From: Streptomonospora sp. PA3
GTDB taxonomy: Bacteria; Actinomycetota; Actinomycetes; Streptosporangiales; Streptosporangiaceae
Assembly: GCF_009728995.1 (NCBI RefSeq)
Contig: NZ_VTZW01000008.1
Location: 62,001 to 126,000, forward strand
DNA: 64,000 nt
Direction: 5' to 3'
The first letter of the stretch is position 1. The number at the start of each line of letters is the position of its first letter. Both the position numbers and the translations under genes were made by a program. This document shows positions 7,241 to 20,680 of this stretch, one piece after another. The notes beneath the pieces are model-generated. The model ran no database searches and had not been told where the DNA came from. It was given only the letters and a program-made list of their open reading frames with translations.

Positions 7241-8704
7241 TCAGCTCGCGGTCAGCGGGCGCTCCGTGGGCGGGATGGAGGTGGGCAGCGACGTGCCCTG
7301 CCCGCTGAGGTAGCGGTCCACGCCCGCCGCCGCCGAGCGGCCCTCGGCGATCGCCCACACGATCAGCGACTGGCCGCGGCCCATGTCGCCGGCGCAGAAG
7401 ACGCCCTCGACGGTGGTGGCGTAGTCGCCGTCGCGCACGACGTTGCCGCGCCCGTCCAGCTCCACGCCCAGCTCCTCGATCATGCCGGCCTTCTGCGGGC
7501 CCACGAAGCCCATGGCCAGCGTGACCAGTCCGGCCGGGATCTCGCGCTCGGAGCCGGGCACCGGCTCGAACCCGGAGTCGGTGCGCTCGACGTCGACCAG
7601 CTTGAGCGCGCGCACGCGGCCCTGGTCGTCGCCGAGGAACTCCACGGTGTTGACCGAGTAGAGCCGCTCGCCGCCCTCCTCGTGGGCGGTGGAGACCTTG
7701 TAGACCATCGGCATGGTCGGCCAGGGCTGGTTTCCGGGCCGCTCGCGGGGCGGCTTGGGCATGATCTCCAGCTGGGTCACCGACAGGGCGCCCTGGCGGT
7801 GGGCGGTGCCCACGCAGTCGGCCCCGGTGTCGCCACCGCCGATGACGATGACGTGCTTGCCCTCGGCGTTGATGGCGGGCGTCTCGTAGTCGCCCTCCTG
7901 TACCCGGTTGGCCTGCGGCAGGTACTCCATGGCCTGGTGGACGCCGTCCAGCTCGCGGCCGGTCACCGGCAGGTCGCGCCAGGCGGTGGCGCCGCCGGCC
8001 AGCAGCACGGCGTCATACCCGGCCCGCAACTCCTCGACGGTGATGTCCACGCCCACGTTCACGCCGGTGCGGAAGGCCGTGCCCTCGGCGCGCATCTGGC
8101 CCAGCCGGCGGTCGATGTGGCGCTTCTCCATCTTGAACTCGGGGATCCCGTAGCGCAGCAGCCCCCCGATGCGGTCGGCCCGCTCGTAGACGGTGACCTC
8201 GTGGCCGGCCCGGGTGAGCTGCTGGGCGGCGGCCAGCCCGGCCGGGCCCGAGCCCACCACGGCGACCTTCTTGCCGGTGCGGACCTCGGGCGGCTGGGGG
8301 CGCACCCAGCCCTCCTCCCAGGCCCGGTCGATGATGGAGTTCTCCACGTTCTTGATGGTCACGGCCGGCTGGTTGATGCCCAGCACGCACGCCGACTCGC
8401 ACGGAGCCGGGCACAGCCGCCCGGTGAACTCCGGGAAGTTGTTGGTGGCGTGCAGCCGCTCGATCGCCTCGCCCCAGTCGTGGCGGTAGACCAGGTCGTT
8501 CCACTCGGGGATGAGGTTGCCCAGCGGGCAGCCGTTGTGGCAGAACGGGATGCCGCAGTCCATGCAGCGCGACGCCTGCTTGACGACGGTTCCGCGGTCG
8601 GCCTCTTCGTAGACCTCCCGCCAGTCCTGGATGCGCACGTCGACCGGGCGGCGAGCGGGCAGCTCCCGCTCGGTGATCTTGAGGAACCCCTTCGGGTCAG
8701 CCAT
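7241..8704 (-). CDS. gltD: Glutamate synthase, small subunit
   Basis: 487 residues. Beta subunit of NADPH-dependent glutamate synthase: oxidises NADPH on FAD and passes electrons through Fe-S clusters to GltB. The N-terminal Cys-rich ferredoxin-like part (CMDCGIPFCHNGCPLGN and LCPAPCESACVLG) holds Fe-S ligands. VVGSGPAGLAAAQ is the FAD-binding GxGxxG, VIVIGGGDTGADC the NADPH-binding one, and GVFCAGDMGRGQSLIVWAI the C-terminal FAD motif. It lies 36 nt downstream of gltB and ends at a strong hairpin, so it is the last gene of a two-gene operon. Confidence 0.97.
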   Translation of the reverse strand: MADPKGFLKITERELPARRPVDVRIQDWREVYEEADRGTVVKQASRCMDCGIPFCHNGCPLGNLIPEWNDLVYRHDWGEAIERLHATNNFPEFTGRLCPAPCESACVLGINQPAVTIKNVENSIIDRAWEEGWVRPQPPEVRTGKKVAVVGSGPAGLAAAQQLTRAGHEVTVYERADRIGGLLRYGIPEFKMEKRHIDRRLGQMRAEGTAFRTGVNVGVDITVEELRAGYDAVLLAGGATAWRDLPVTGRELDGVHQAMEYLPQANRVQEGDYETPAINAEGKHVIVIGGGDTGADCVGTAHRQGALSVTQLEIMPKPPRERPGNQPWPTMPMVYKVSTAHEEGGERLYSVNTVEFLGDDQGRVRALKLVDVERTDSGFEPVPGSEREIPAGLVTLAMGFVGPQKAGMIEELGVELDGRGNVVRDGDYATTVEGVFCAGDMGRGQSLIVWAIAEGRSAAAGVDRYLSGQGTSLPTSIPPTERPLTAS

Positions 8705-8740
8705 TGTCGGTTCTCCCTCCTTTCGAATCCGGCCGACGGC

Positions 8741-13306
<4,566 letters not shown>

Positions 13307-13899
13307 CTACCCTCCTGTCGTCGTACGTCTGGGCTTCGGGAAAAGCGCATCCGGGACGACATTGGCCCTGCTGCGTCGCACGCTGAGGCGGCCCCGACCG
13401 GCACCCGGTCCCGCACCCGGCGCGGTCGCCGGGACGGGCCACGTCCTCGTGGTCACCGGTGTCGGACCAGATCGGTGGCCGCACTCGTGAATAGTCAGTT
13501 ATACCGGCGGTCCAGCCCCGACGTGAAATCGAAAGGTCTAGACCGTGTACCGCCGCAGTGCGGCACAAGGTGCGGAAGTCCGCCCGCCGAGGGAGGGTCG
13601 GCATCGACCCGCCCTTCGGGGCTAGCCGTGATCTTTCCAGGCGGCGAACCCCGCAAACATCCCTTTTGCGCCGATCTCCGCGGAGACCGGCGCAGCGGAA
13701 CGCAAGCACAGTACCCCCTCCCCTGCGCGGCGGTGCGCACCGGGGGTGGGGTCCGGTTTCCGCCCAGCGTACCCGCAGGCAGCAGATCCGGCATAAAACC
13801 GCGGTCAGAATCGGCTGCGACCCACGCCACACACCGCGGCGGCGCGACGCCGAGGCCGGCTCGGGAAGGCCGCGGGGGCGGGCACCGGCACGGCCGCGG
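13307..13899. promoter_or_regulatory. Divergent control region of gltB and the BpsA-like gene
   Basis: About 590 bases. Reading toward gltB, TATAAC (complement of 13501-13506) is a plausible -10 element about 195 nt upstream of the start, implying a long leader. A perfect palindrome GGTCTAGACC lies at 13534-13543, upstream of it. I see no classical GlnR half-site pair and no coding frame with family resemblance. Promoter assignment is weak. Confidence 0.35.
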
Positions 13900-15633
13900 G
13901 TGCGCGATGATCGAGGGGTGCACGATCATCCCGGCTCCGACCGCCCCGTCCCGCCGAAACCGCCGCCCGCCCTCCAGGCGGTGCTGGACGAACACGGGAT
14001 AGCGGCGCCCCGCGTCCACCGGGTCCTGGCGGCCCTGGCCGAGGGAGGCTGGTGGTCGCCCCGCGAGCTGGTGCGCTCCACCGCGGTCGCCCACCGCGTC
14101 GTCCAGGAGGTCCTCGACGCCCTGGCCGACGAGACCGAGTGGAACGCCGGCGGAACCCGGATTCGCCTGCTGCGGCCGGGCGACCACGCCGGCACCTACC
14201 GCCCCGAACCCGCCGACCCGGTCGCCCACCTGGCGGCCGGCCACCCCGAGGCCGCCGCCGAACTGCGCCGCCTGATCGACGAGGCGCCCGCGCCGCGCAC
14301 CGACCTGGACCACGTGGCCGCCACCGCCGACACCGCGCTGCGCCGCGCCCTGCTGCTGCGGTCGCGCTTCGCCACCGACGGCGCCCGGCTGCTGTGCGCG
14401 GGCGACCACGACCTCACGTCCCTGGCGGCCACCCTGGTCTGCCCCGGCCTGGAGGCCGTCGTGGTCGACATCGACGAGCGGATGCTGGCCTACATCGACG
14501 CCGCCGCCGAACGCCTGGGGCTTCCGGTCCGCTGCCACTTCGCCGACCTCCGCCTGGGCCTGCCCGAGGCCGTGCGCGGCTCCTGCGACCTCGCCTTCAC
14601 CGACCCGCCCTACACGCCCGAGGGCGTCGAGCTGTTCGTGCGCCGCAGCGTGGAGGGCCTGGCCGCGCCCCAGCGCGGGCGGGTGCTGCTGGCCTACGGC
14701 GCCAGCGAGACCACCCCGGCGCTGACCGCCAAGACCCAGTCGCGGCTGAGCGCGCTGGGGCTGGTCACCGAGGCGCTGTGGCCGGAGTTCAACCGCTACC
14801 TGGGCGCCGAGGCGATCGGGGCGGCCGCCGACCTGTACGTGCTGCGGCCCACCGGCCGCACGCCGCAGAGCGTCCGCGGCCCGGCGGCCCGGGCGCGCGT
14901 CTACAGCCGCGGCGCCAACGCGGCCGAGGCCGCCGGGGCGCTGGAGGAGGCCGAGGCCCGCGCCGTCCTGGACCAGACCGCGGCCCGGACCGCTGTCGGC
15001 GAGTGGCCCGGCCCTGCTGTGGACCCCAACCGGGCACCGGGCGCCGCCGCGGGCGCGGAGGCCGCGCTCCGGCACGTGCGGCTGGCGACGTGGCTGGAGG
15101 GCCCCGCCGAGGCCGGGCCCGCGGCGGTGAACCTGACCGGGGGCTGGGACGACCTGCTGGCGCGGGCCCTGCTGGCCGCACCCGGCCCCGAGGCCGCCGC
15201 CGTTGTCGGCTCCGCTCACCCGCAGGTGCGCGACCAGGCGGGCCAGCGCGAGCTGGCCGCCCTGCTGGCGCCGCGCTTCGAGGTGCGCTTTCTGCGCGGG
15301 ACCCCGGCTCGGCGGCTGACGACGGTGCGGGCCGCCGAGCGCCCGGCGGGCGGCGGAGCGCCCGAGGACCTGCTCCTGCACTGCCAGCGGCGCGCGCACG
15401 GCAGGCTCGCCGCCACGCTGCGGGAAGGGCTGGTGCGGGTGGCCGCGGCCGCCGGGACCCCGGTCAACAAGCGCACGGCCCGCCAGGCCGTCGCCGCCGC
15501 CGCACCGTGGCTGAGCGGGCACACGCTGCTGGACCTTCCGGCCCACCGGCTGCCCCGGCTGCGCGCGGTCGCCGCGGACCTGGTCGCTCGTGCGGCCGGT
15601 TCCGGGCCGCCGCGCGGCCCGGAACGGGGCTGA
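13900..15633 (+). CDS. BpsA-like (N4-bis(aminopropyl)spermidine synthase family) protein
   Basis: About 577 residues. Residues 24-95 look like a winged helix (WWSPRELVRSTAVAHRVVQEVLDAL). The central Rossmann domain has LCAGDHDLTSLAATLV and CDLAFTDPPYTPEGVELF, matching the GD-x-D-L-T-S and D-P-P-Y-T motifs of the branched-polyamine synthase family (formerly DUF43). That family transfers aminopropyl groups from decarboxylated SAM to spermidine; substrate here is unproven. A further 240 C-terminal residues (A/R-rich, with NLTGGWDDLLARALL) are longer than archaeal BpsA. Start is uncertain: GTG 13900 chosen, GTG 13918 or 13981 possible; no good ribosome site. Divergent from gltB. Confidence 0.65.
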   Translation: MRDDRGVHDHPGSDRPVPPKPPPALQAVLDEHGIAAPRVHRVLAALAEGGWWSPRELVRSTAVAHRVVQEVLDALADETEWNAGGTRIRLLRPGDHAGTYRPEPADPVAHLAAGHPEAAAELRRLIDEAPAPRTDLDHVAATADTALRRALLLRSRFATDGARLLCAGDHDLTSLAATLVCPGLEAVVVDIDERMLAYIDAAAERLGLPVRCHFADLRLGLPEAVRGSCDLAFTDPPYTPEGVELFVRRSVEGLAAPQRGRVLLAYGASETTPALTAKTQSRLSALGLVTEALWPEFNRYLGAEAIGAAADLYVLRPTGRTPQSVRGPAARARVYSRGANAAEAAGALEEAEARAVLDQTAARTAVGEWPGPAVDPNRAPGAAAGAEAALRHVRLATWLEGPAEAGPAAVNLTGGWDDLLARALLAAPGPEAAAVVGSAHPQVRDQAGQRELAALLAPRFEVRFLRGTPARRLTTVRAAERPAGGGAPEDLLLHCQRRAHGRLAATLREGLVRVAAAAGTPVNKRTARQAVAAAAPWLSGHTLLDLPAHRLPRLRAVAADLVARAAGSGPPRGPERG

Positions 15634-15654
15634 GCCGCCGCGGCCCCGGTGGAC

Positions 15655-16542
15655 TCAGGCCGTCGGGACGGTGCCCTGCTGGGCCTCCTGGAGGTTCTCC
15701 AGCTGCACGACGCGGTGGTAGAGGGGGTCGCGGAAGTTGTTCAGCGTGATCAGGGGGGAGACGAGGCTCTCGCGTTCGGCGGGGTCGTCGGACTCGATGG
15801 ACTGCACCCAGGCCACCGTGAGGTAGTGGCCGCTGACGGTGGCCTCGGCGGCGCTGAAGCCGGCGCCCAGGCTGGAGAAGGGGTCCTCCTCGGCGGCGGG
15901 GACCTCGATGAAGCCGGCCGGCTCGGCCGCGGCGTCCTTGGGGGGCTGCAGGGCCGTCGCCACGGCGTTGGCGGCCTTCTGGTCGCGGAGGTTGAACATG
16001 GCCACCGCGCCGACGTAGCCGTCGGAGGTGTAGCCGGCCCGGGCCGCCTGGGTGCATCCGGCGTCGGCCAGCGCGGCGCTCACGCGCTCGCCCCAAACCG
16101 CCGAGGCGCAGTCGTCGGTCAGCGACGAGGTCTGCAGCTCGAAGGTGATGCCCTGGCTCTCGCTGTCGATCCGCTTGCTGTCCTCGCCGAAGAGCTCGCC
16201 CTTGTTCAGCGGCCGGGAGTCGGCCTCGCGGGTGGCCAGCACCTCGTTGCCGGAGTCGTGGACCTCGTAGGCGGTGGGGACCGGGTTCTCCGGTGCGGTG
16301 GCACCGCCGGCGGTGAACTGCACGACGAGCACGACCACCAGCGCGACGACCGCCACGCCGAGGGCGCCGAGCAGGATCGGCAGCAGCCTGCCGCGCGACC
16401 CCGCGCGGGAGGGGCCCCTGCGCCGGCGGCGGGCTCCCTTGCGGCGGGCGGGGGAAGGCGCGGCCAGACCCTCGATGGAGTCGGCTTCGTCGAACTTCCT
16501 CCGCCGGCCGGGGGTACCGGACACAGACGACTTAGAAGACAC
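15655..16542 (-). CDS. Single-pass anchored exoprotein, paralogue of the 16776-17924 product
   Basis: 295 residues. Residues 1-52 are basic and Arg-rich (cytoplasmic), 53-77 a transmembrane helix, and the remainder extracytoplasmic. The outer domain shares with its neighbour the order K/D-GE-L/VFG, a C-x17-C pair in CASAVWGERVSAALADAGC, Y-x-GAVAMFNL, and a GF-x-V/LP segment followed by VSGHYLTVAWV. No named family is recognised. The two equally spaced cysteines suggest a disulfide. It lies 3' of the lgt cluster in the same direction but behind a hairpin, so it may have its own promoter. Confidence 0.7.
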   Translation of the reverse strand: MSSKSSVSGTPGRRRKFDEADSIEGLAAPSPARRKGARRRRRGPSRAGSRGRLLPILLGALGVAVVALVVVLVVQFTAGGATAPENPVPTAYEVHDSGNEVLATREADSRPLNKGELFGEDSKRIDSESQGITFELQTSSLTDDCASAVWGERVSAALADAGCTQAARAGYTSDGYVGAVAMFNLRDQKAANAVATALQPPKDAAAEPAGFIEVPAAEEDPFSSLGAGFSAAEATVSGHYLTVAWVQSIESDDPAERESLVSPLITLNNFRDPLYHRVVQLENLQEAQQGTVPTA

Positions 16543-16737
16543 CAGAACCTCTCGGACGGTCGCGGGGCTGTGTTCTCATGTGGCGGGGGACGGCTGAGCC
16601 GCGGGTGACCATGCCGCCGGTTCGCAAATCCTAGCTTGCGGGCGGACCCGCGGCGTCCCTGGTGCCCGCCTCCCTCCCGCCGCCGCCCGGTTCCGGGGTG
16701 GCTGCCGGGTCCCGCGCCGGTCGCCGCCGAACGCGAC

Positions 16738-16766
16738 GGGCACCGCGGCGGTGCGCCGCGGTGCCC
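16738..16766 (-). terminator. Hairpin between the two paralogues
   Basis: Perfect 13-bp stem GGGCACCGCGGCG / CGCCGCGGTGCCC with loop GTG, 9 nt after the stop of the 382-residue protein. Probably a terminator or attenuating structure; no U-run. Confidence 0.65.
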
Positions 16767-16775
16767 GGATGCGGC

Positions 16776-17924
16776 CTACTGACCGGCTTCGCCGACCTGC
16801 CGGTAGACCCAGGTGGAGGCGTTCATCGCCGCCACGTTCAGCGTGGAGAGCGTGTCGCTGTCACTGGGTTCGCCGCCGTCGGTGCGGGCCACCCAGTACA
16901 CCGCGAGGTAGTGCCCCATGACCTGTGCGGTGGCCTGGCTGTAGCCCTTGTGCAGCCCTTCGATGCCGCTCTTCTGCGGCAGCAGGAACCCGGGTGCGGT
17001 GGCGGAGACGCCGGGGTCCAGCGACCGGGCGACGGCCTCGGAGGACTCGACGTCGGCGAGGTCGAACAGGGCGACCTGTGCGACGTACTCGTCGTCTTCG
17101 CCCATGTAGACGGCGCTGGCCGCCGAGGTGCACTCGCCGTCGACGAGCGCCCGGGCGACCCCGTCGCCCCACACCAGCGACGTGCAGGTGTCGGTGACCT
17201 CCGCCTGCTCGCGGACGAGGGTGTGGCCGTCCAGCTTGAGCTCCTCGGTTTCGGAGCCGAAGACCTCGTCCTTGGGAAGCGCGCCGCCGCCGTCGCCGCG
17301 CTCGGCGATGGGCGCGAACGCGTCGTCCTGGGGCTGGGCCTGGTAGAGCCTGGGTACGAGGGTGGAGTGCCCCTGGGGAGGGGCGACCACGGCGCTGCTG
17401 CCGCCGCTGTCGGCGGAGTCGGGCGAGGCCGTCGCCAGCTGGTAGGCGAGGACGCCCAGCAGAGCCACCAGTGCGGTGACGCACAGCACCAGCAGGGTGG
17501 CCAGGATCGTGGTGCCCCGCTTGCGCGTGCTCTGCTCGGCGAGGGTGTAGACGATCTGGCTGGACCGGTCGCCCAGGACCGTCACCCGGCGCAGCGCCGA
17601 GGCGGAGAACTTCGACACGGGGTCGATGCCGGGCGCCGAGCGCGCGGAGCGGCGGGTGCGGTTCTGGCCAGCGCCGCCGCGCCGTCCGCGGTCGGAGCGG
17701 TCGCCGCGGTCCTCGGCCGGCTCGGCCGGGGCCCGCCTGGCGGTCGCGGTGGCCGTGCGGCCCCCCGAGGCCCGGTCGCCCCGGCGCCCGCCGCTTTCGC
17801 CCGCGTCGTCGCCGCGTTGGGTGTGCACGTCGTCGGCCGCGTAGCGCTCCCGGAGCGCGCGGGCCGGCGCGCCCCGGCGCGAGCGCCTTCGGCCGGCGCG
17901 CCCGGTGGAGTCCGATGTGGTCAC
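16776..17924 (-). CDS. Single-pass anchored exoprotein, paralogue of the 15655-16542 product
   Basis: 382 residues from GTG 17924, only 7 nt past the lgt stop, so translation is probably coupled to lgt. A long Arg/Glu-rich disordered cytoplasmic part (1-125) is followed by a membrane helix (about 140-165) and an exodomain. CTSLVWGDGVARALVDGEC repeats the C-x17-C spacing of the paralogue, and Y-V-A-Q-V-A-L-F-D-L and VMGHYLAVYWVA align with it as well. Family unrecognised. Context next to Lgt, DsbA-like and MauE proteins suggests an envelope role dependent on disulfide formation (inference). Confidence 0.7.
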   Translation of the reverse strand: MTTSDSTGRAGRRRSRRGAPARALRERYAADDVHTQRGDDAGESGGRRGDRASGGRTATATARRAPAEPAEDRGDRSDRGRRGGAGQNRTRRSARSAPGIDPVSKFSASALRRVTVLGDRSSQIVYTLAEQSTRKRGTTILATLLVLCVTALVALLGVLAYQLATASPDSADSGGSSAVVAPPQGHSTLVPRLYQAQPQDDAFAPIAERGDGGGALPKDEVFGSETEELKLDGHTLVREQAEVTDTCTSLVWGDGVARALVDGECTSAASAVYMGEDDEYVAQVALFDLADVESSEAVARSLDPGVSATAPGFLLPQKSGIEGLHKGYSQATAQVMGHYLAVYWVARTDGGEPSDSDTLSTLNVAAMNASTWVYRQVGEAGQ

Positions 17925-17931
17925 GGTCTAC

Positions 17932-19008
17932 TCATCCGTCCTCGGACGGCGCGGTCCCCCTGCTCTCCGGCCGTCCGGCTGTGGGTGTCTGCTTGGAGGT
18001 TCCGGTGCCGCCGCCGTCGGATCCGTCCCCGCCGCTGTCCTGAGAGGTCGCAGGGTCGGTGTCGAAGACCTCGGTGCCGGCGTCGTGGCCCGGGGGGACC
18101 ACCCGGCTGGAGAAGGAGTCCAGATGCCGCCCGGCCCAGAGGAAGTAGGCCAGGGCGGCGAGGAACACCGCGACCGAGGTCCAGTTGTTCAGCCGCAGGC
18201 CGAGGATCTCGTGCGCAGGGTCGACGCGCAGGTACTCGATCCAGAACCGACCCACACAGTAGCCCATGACATAGAGCGCGAAGAGCCGTCCGCCGTCGAG
18301 GCGGTCGCCGTATCGCCTGCCCAGCCAGGCGAGCAGCACCGCGAGTGCCACGCACCACAGTGACTCGTAGAGGAAGGTGGGGTGGTAGGTGCTGTAGTAC
18401 TCCGTGCTGCTGCCGGGTATGGGCTGCATGCCCGGACGCGGTACGCCCTGGGCGTTGTGGGAGTAGTCCAGCGAGATGTGCACGGCCCAGGGCAGGTCGG
18501 TGGGCTTGCCGAACAGCTCCTGGTTGAAGTAGTTGCCCCAGCGGCCCAGGGCCTGGGCCAGCGGCAGGGTGGGCGCGATGGCGAAGGACAGCTTGGACAG
18601 CGAGATGCCGCGGCGCCGGGCCACCCACCACACGCCCACCGCGCCCAGCGGGACGGCGCCCCAGATGCCCAGCCCGCCGTTCCAGATGTAGAGGGCCTCG
18701 ACGGGGTTGCGGCCGGGGCCGAAGTAGAGCTGGTAGTCGCTGATGACGTGGTAGAGGCGCCCGCCGACGAGCCCCAGCAGCACCGCGGGCACCGCGAGGT
18801 CGATGATGGTGCCCTTCTCGCCCCCCATCGCGGCCCAGCGGCGCTCGCTCCAGAACACGGCGGCGACGACTCCGGCGAGGATGCACAGGGCATAGAAGTG
18901 GATGGTGACGGGCCCGAGCGAGATCGAACTCACGTCGGGGCTGGGAAAGGCCGCGAGGGCACGGCCGGTCTCGGCCGCGCCCTCGGGGGCGGTGAGCGGA
19001 TTGGTCAT
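17932..19008 (-). CDS. lgt: Prolipoprotein diacylglyceryl transferase
   Basis: 358 residues with about seven membrane spans. Transfers diacylglycerol from phosphatidylglycerol to the lipobox cysteine of preprolipoproteins. The Lgt signature is seen as GRWGNYFNQELFG; GLVGGRLYHVI and WNGGLGIWGAV carry other conserved residues, and the C-terminal GRFWIEYLR is typical. An 80-residue charged Gly/Ser/Asp tail extends past the last helix, common in actinobacteria. Start ATG 19008. It lies 21 nt after the DsbA-like gene and 7 nt before the exoprotein gene. Confidence 0.96.
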   Translation of the reverse strand: MTNPLTAPEGAAETGRALAAFPSPDVSSISLGPVTIHFYALCILAGVVAAVFWSERRWAAMGGEKGTIIDLAVPAVLLGLVGGRLYHVISDYQLYFGPGRNPVEALYIWNGGLGIWGAVPLGAVGVWWVARRRGISLSKLSFAIAPTLPLAQALGRWGNYFNQELFGKPTDLPWAVHISLDYSHNAQGVPRPGMQPIPGSSTEYYSTYHPTFLYESLWCVALAVLLAWLGRRYGDRLDGGRLFALYVMGYCVGRFWIEYLRVDPAHEILGLRLNNWTSVAVFLAALAYFLWAGRHLDSFSSRVVPPGHDAGTEVFDTDPATSQDSGGDGSDGGGTGTSKQTPTAGRPESRGTAPSEDG

Positions 19009-19029
19009 CGCGCGGATCTGTCCTTGGGG

Positions 19030-20046
19030 TCAGGGTGAGACGTCGGGCTCGGGCGAGGCGTCGGCGGTCGCGCCGGCGCCCGCGGCAAGCGGTTCGGTGC
19101 TCACCTTTCCGGGCTCGGCCCGCTCGACGGCGTCGCGGACGCCGTCGCCGGAGAAGGCGGCGTCGCCCATCTTGCCACCGTTGACGTAGACCGACGGGGT
19201 TCCGTTGAACGCGTTCGCTCCGGAAGAGTACCTGTCCTTGACCGCGCCCGTGGCATCGATCACCTCCTGGACATAGGTGTCCTGGAGGAACGAGCTGTCC
19301 ACGCCGTTGTCGTCGCCCCACTCCATCAGCCCGGACAGGCCCATCTCCTTGATCTCGGCGCCGCTGAGCTCCTGCTGCGCCGCGGAGGTGAGCCGGGGCA
19401 GGTACTCGCCGGTGAAGGTGTCGACGACCTTGCTCTCGGCCTCGACCCGCTGGGCGAACGCGGGGTCGTCGATACCGACCTCGCCGCCCCACTCCTTGAG
19501 GTCACCGGTCGCGAAGCCCTGCGTGCCCTCGGGGGGCTGGTTCTCGAACAGCAGGTCGTTGTACTGCACGAACTTGCCGTGGTCGGCGGCCGCGCGGGCG
19601 GCGGCCGCGGCGCGCAGCGAGTTGGCGCTCAGCGGCTCCTGCGCCTGGGCGAAGATGCTGACCGGCCGGTAGTGCACGATCGCCTTGCCCTCGCTGGCGA
19701 GCTGCTGCAGCGTGGGGCCGCTGGCGGTCTCGAACTGCTTGCAGGCCGGGCACTGGAAGTCGGCGTAGACCTCGACCACGGGCGCCTTGACGCCCTCCTT
19801 CGCCAGTACGACGCTGCCGTCCTCCTGCAGCGTCTGCGCGGGCAGCTGCTCGTAGCGGTCGGCGAACGCCTGCTCCTGCGCGCTCTGCTGGGCGAAGAAG
19901 AGGTAGCCGCCGCCCACCACGACGAGCACCACGGCCAGCGCGGCGCCGACGACGCCCAGCACCCTGTTGCGTGCGGCCCTCTTCTTGGCCTGCTCCCGTT
20001 CCTGCCTGAGTCGTTCGCGGGACGCTTCCCGCGCAGCCTTGCCCAT
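19030..20046 (-). CDS. DsbA-like thiol-disulfide oxidoreductase, membrane anchored
   Basis: 338 residues. Basic N-terminus (1-29), transmembrane helix (about 30-52), then a DsbA/thioredoxin_4 domain. Active site DFQCPACKQF has Cys99-Pro-Ala-Cys102; the cis-Pro loop is probably FNGTPSVYVNG. Such proteins introduce or reshuffle disulfides in exported proteins. The last 30 residues are a low-complexity Ala/Glu/Pro tail. Start ATG 20046. It precedes lgt by 21 nt and follows the MauE-like gene by about 110 nt, consistent with a redox operon in which MauE recycles it. Confidence 0.9.
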   Translation of the reverse strand: MGKAAREASRERLRQEREQAKKRAARNRVLGVVGAALAVVLVVVGGGYLFFAQQSAQEQAFADRYEQLPAQTLQEDGSVVLAKEGVKAPVVEVYADFQCPACKQFETASGPTLQQLASEGKAIVHYRPVSIFAQAQEPLSANSLRAAAAARAAADHGKFVQYNDLLFENQPPEGTQGFATGDLKEWGGEVGIDDPAFAQRVEAESKVVDTFTGEYLPRLTSAAQQELSGAEIKEMGLSGLMEWGDDNGVDSSFLQDTYVQEVIDATGAVKDRYSSGANAFNGTPSVYVNGGKMGDAAFSGDGVRDAVERAEPGKVSTEPLAAGAGATADASPEPDVSP

Positions 20047-20158
20047 CAGCCGATCACCGTGATCCGTTGTGTGTTCATTGGTCTGGCCGCGGCCGCGGAG
20101 CGGCCCGTGTGCACCGCCCCGGGAGGCGCCGGCGCCCGGCGTGCTCGCGGCGCGCCGC

Positions 20159-20680
20159 TCAGCGGTAGAGGCCGAACAGCCTGTCCAGCGCGAGCGGCGA
20201 GCGCGGCCAGATCGTGACGATCGCGGCCAGCGCGAGGAAGCCGAGGTCGCGGGCGATGTCGAGTCCGTATCGGGTCTCGCCCTCGGCGACCGGCCCTCCG
20301 GTGCCGAAGCATCCGCAGTCGATGTTCAGCCCCCGCGCCCACGCCGAGACGATGCCCGCGATGAACACCACCATCAGCAGGCCCGAGGCGGCGCCGACGT
20401 AGCGCGTGGCCAACCCCATGAACAGCAGCAGCGCGAGCGCGAATTCCAGCAGCGGCAGCGTGAAACCGATCAAGCGGCTGAGTTCGGGCGAGAAGAGCTG
20501 GTAAGCCTCGACGGACTGCACCGACAGGGCCGGCGGCAGCTTGCTCACTGCCGCATACGCCAGCACGGCGGCCAGGCCCAGGCGCGCGAGCAGGGTGATC
20601 CACGGCTGGATCGCCGCCCACCGGCGCGATGCCGCGGCCGGCTCGGCGGCGTCGGGGGCCGACTGGTGTGTGGTGTCCAT
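20159..20680 (-). CDS. MauE/DoxX-like membrane protein
   Basis: 173 residues, about four transmembrane helices (28-50, 70-92, 98-115, 140-160). The loop NIDCGCFGTGG contains the Cys-Gly-Cys-Phe-Gly motif of MauE-type redox proteins, which maintain disulfide partners at the membrane. VLAYAAVSKL at the first helix is also typical (AxxKL). Start ATG 20680; a purine-rich GGGACA lies upstream. First gene of the presumptive cluster MauE - DsbA-like - lgt - exoprotein. Confidence 0.85.
   Translation of the reverse strand: MDTTHQSAPDAAEPAAASRRWAAIQPWITLLARLGLAAVLAYAAVSKLPPALSVQSVEAYQLFSPELSRLIGFTLPLLEFALALLLFMGLATRYVGAASGLLMVVFIAGIVSAWARGLNIDCGCFGTGGPVAEGETRYGLDIARDLGFLALAAIVTIWPRSPLALDRLFGLYR

Noticed and set aside
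13558-13899. N-terminal extension of the BpsA-like gene
   Set aside because: The upstream 114 residues are Arg/Pro-rich with no similarity pattern, and they cover the gltB control region.
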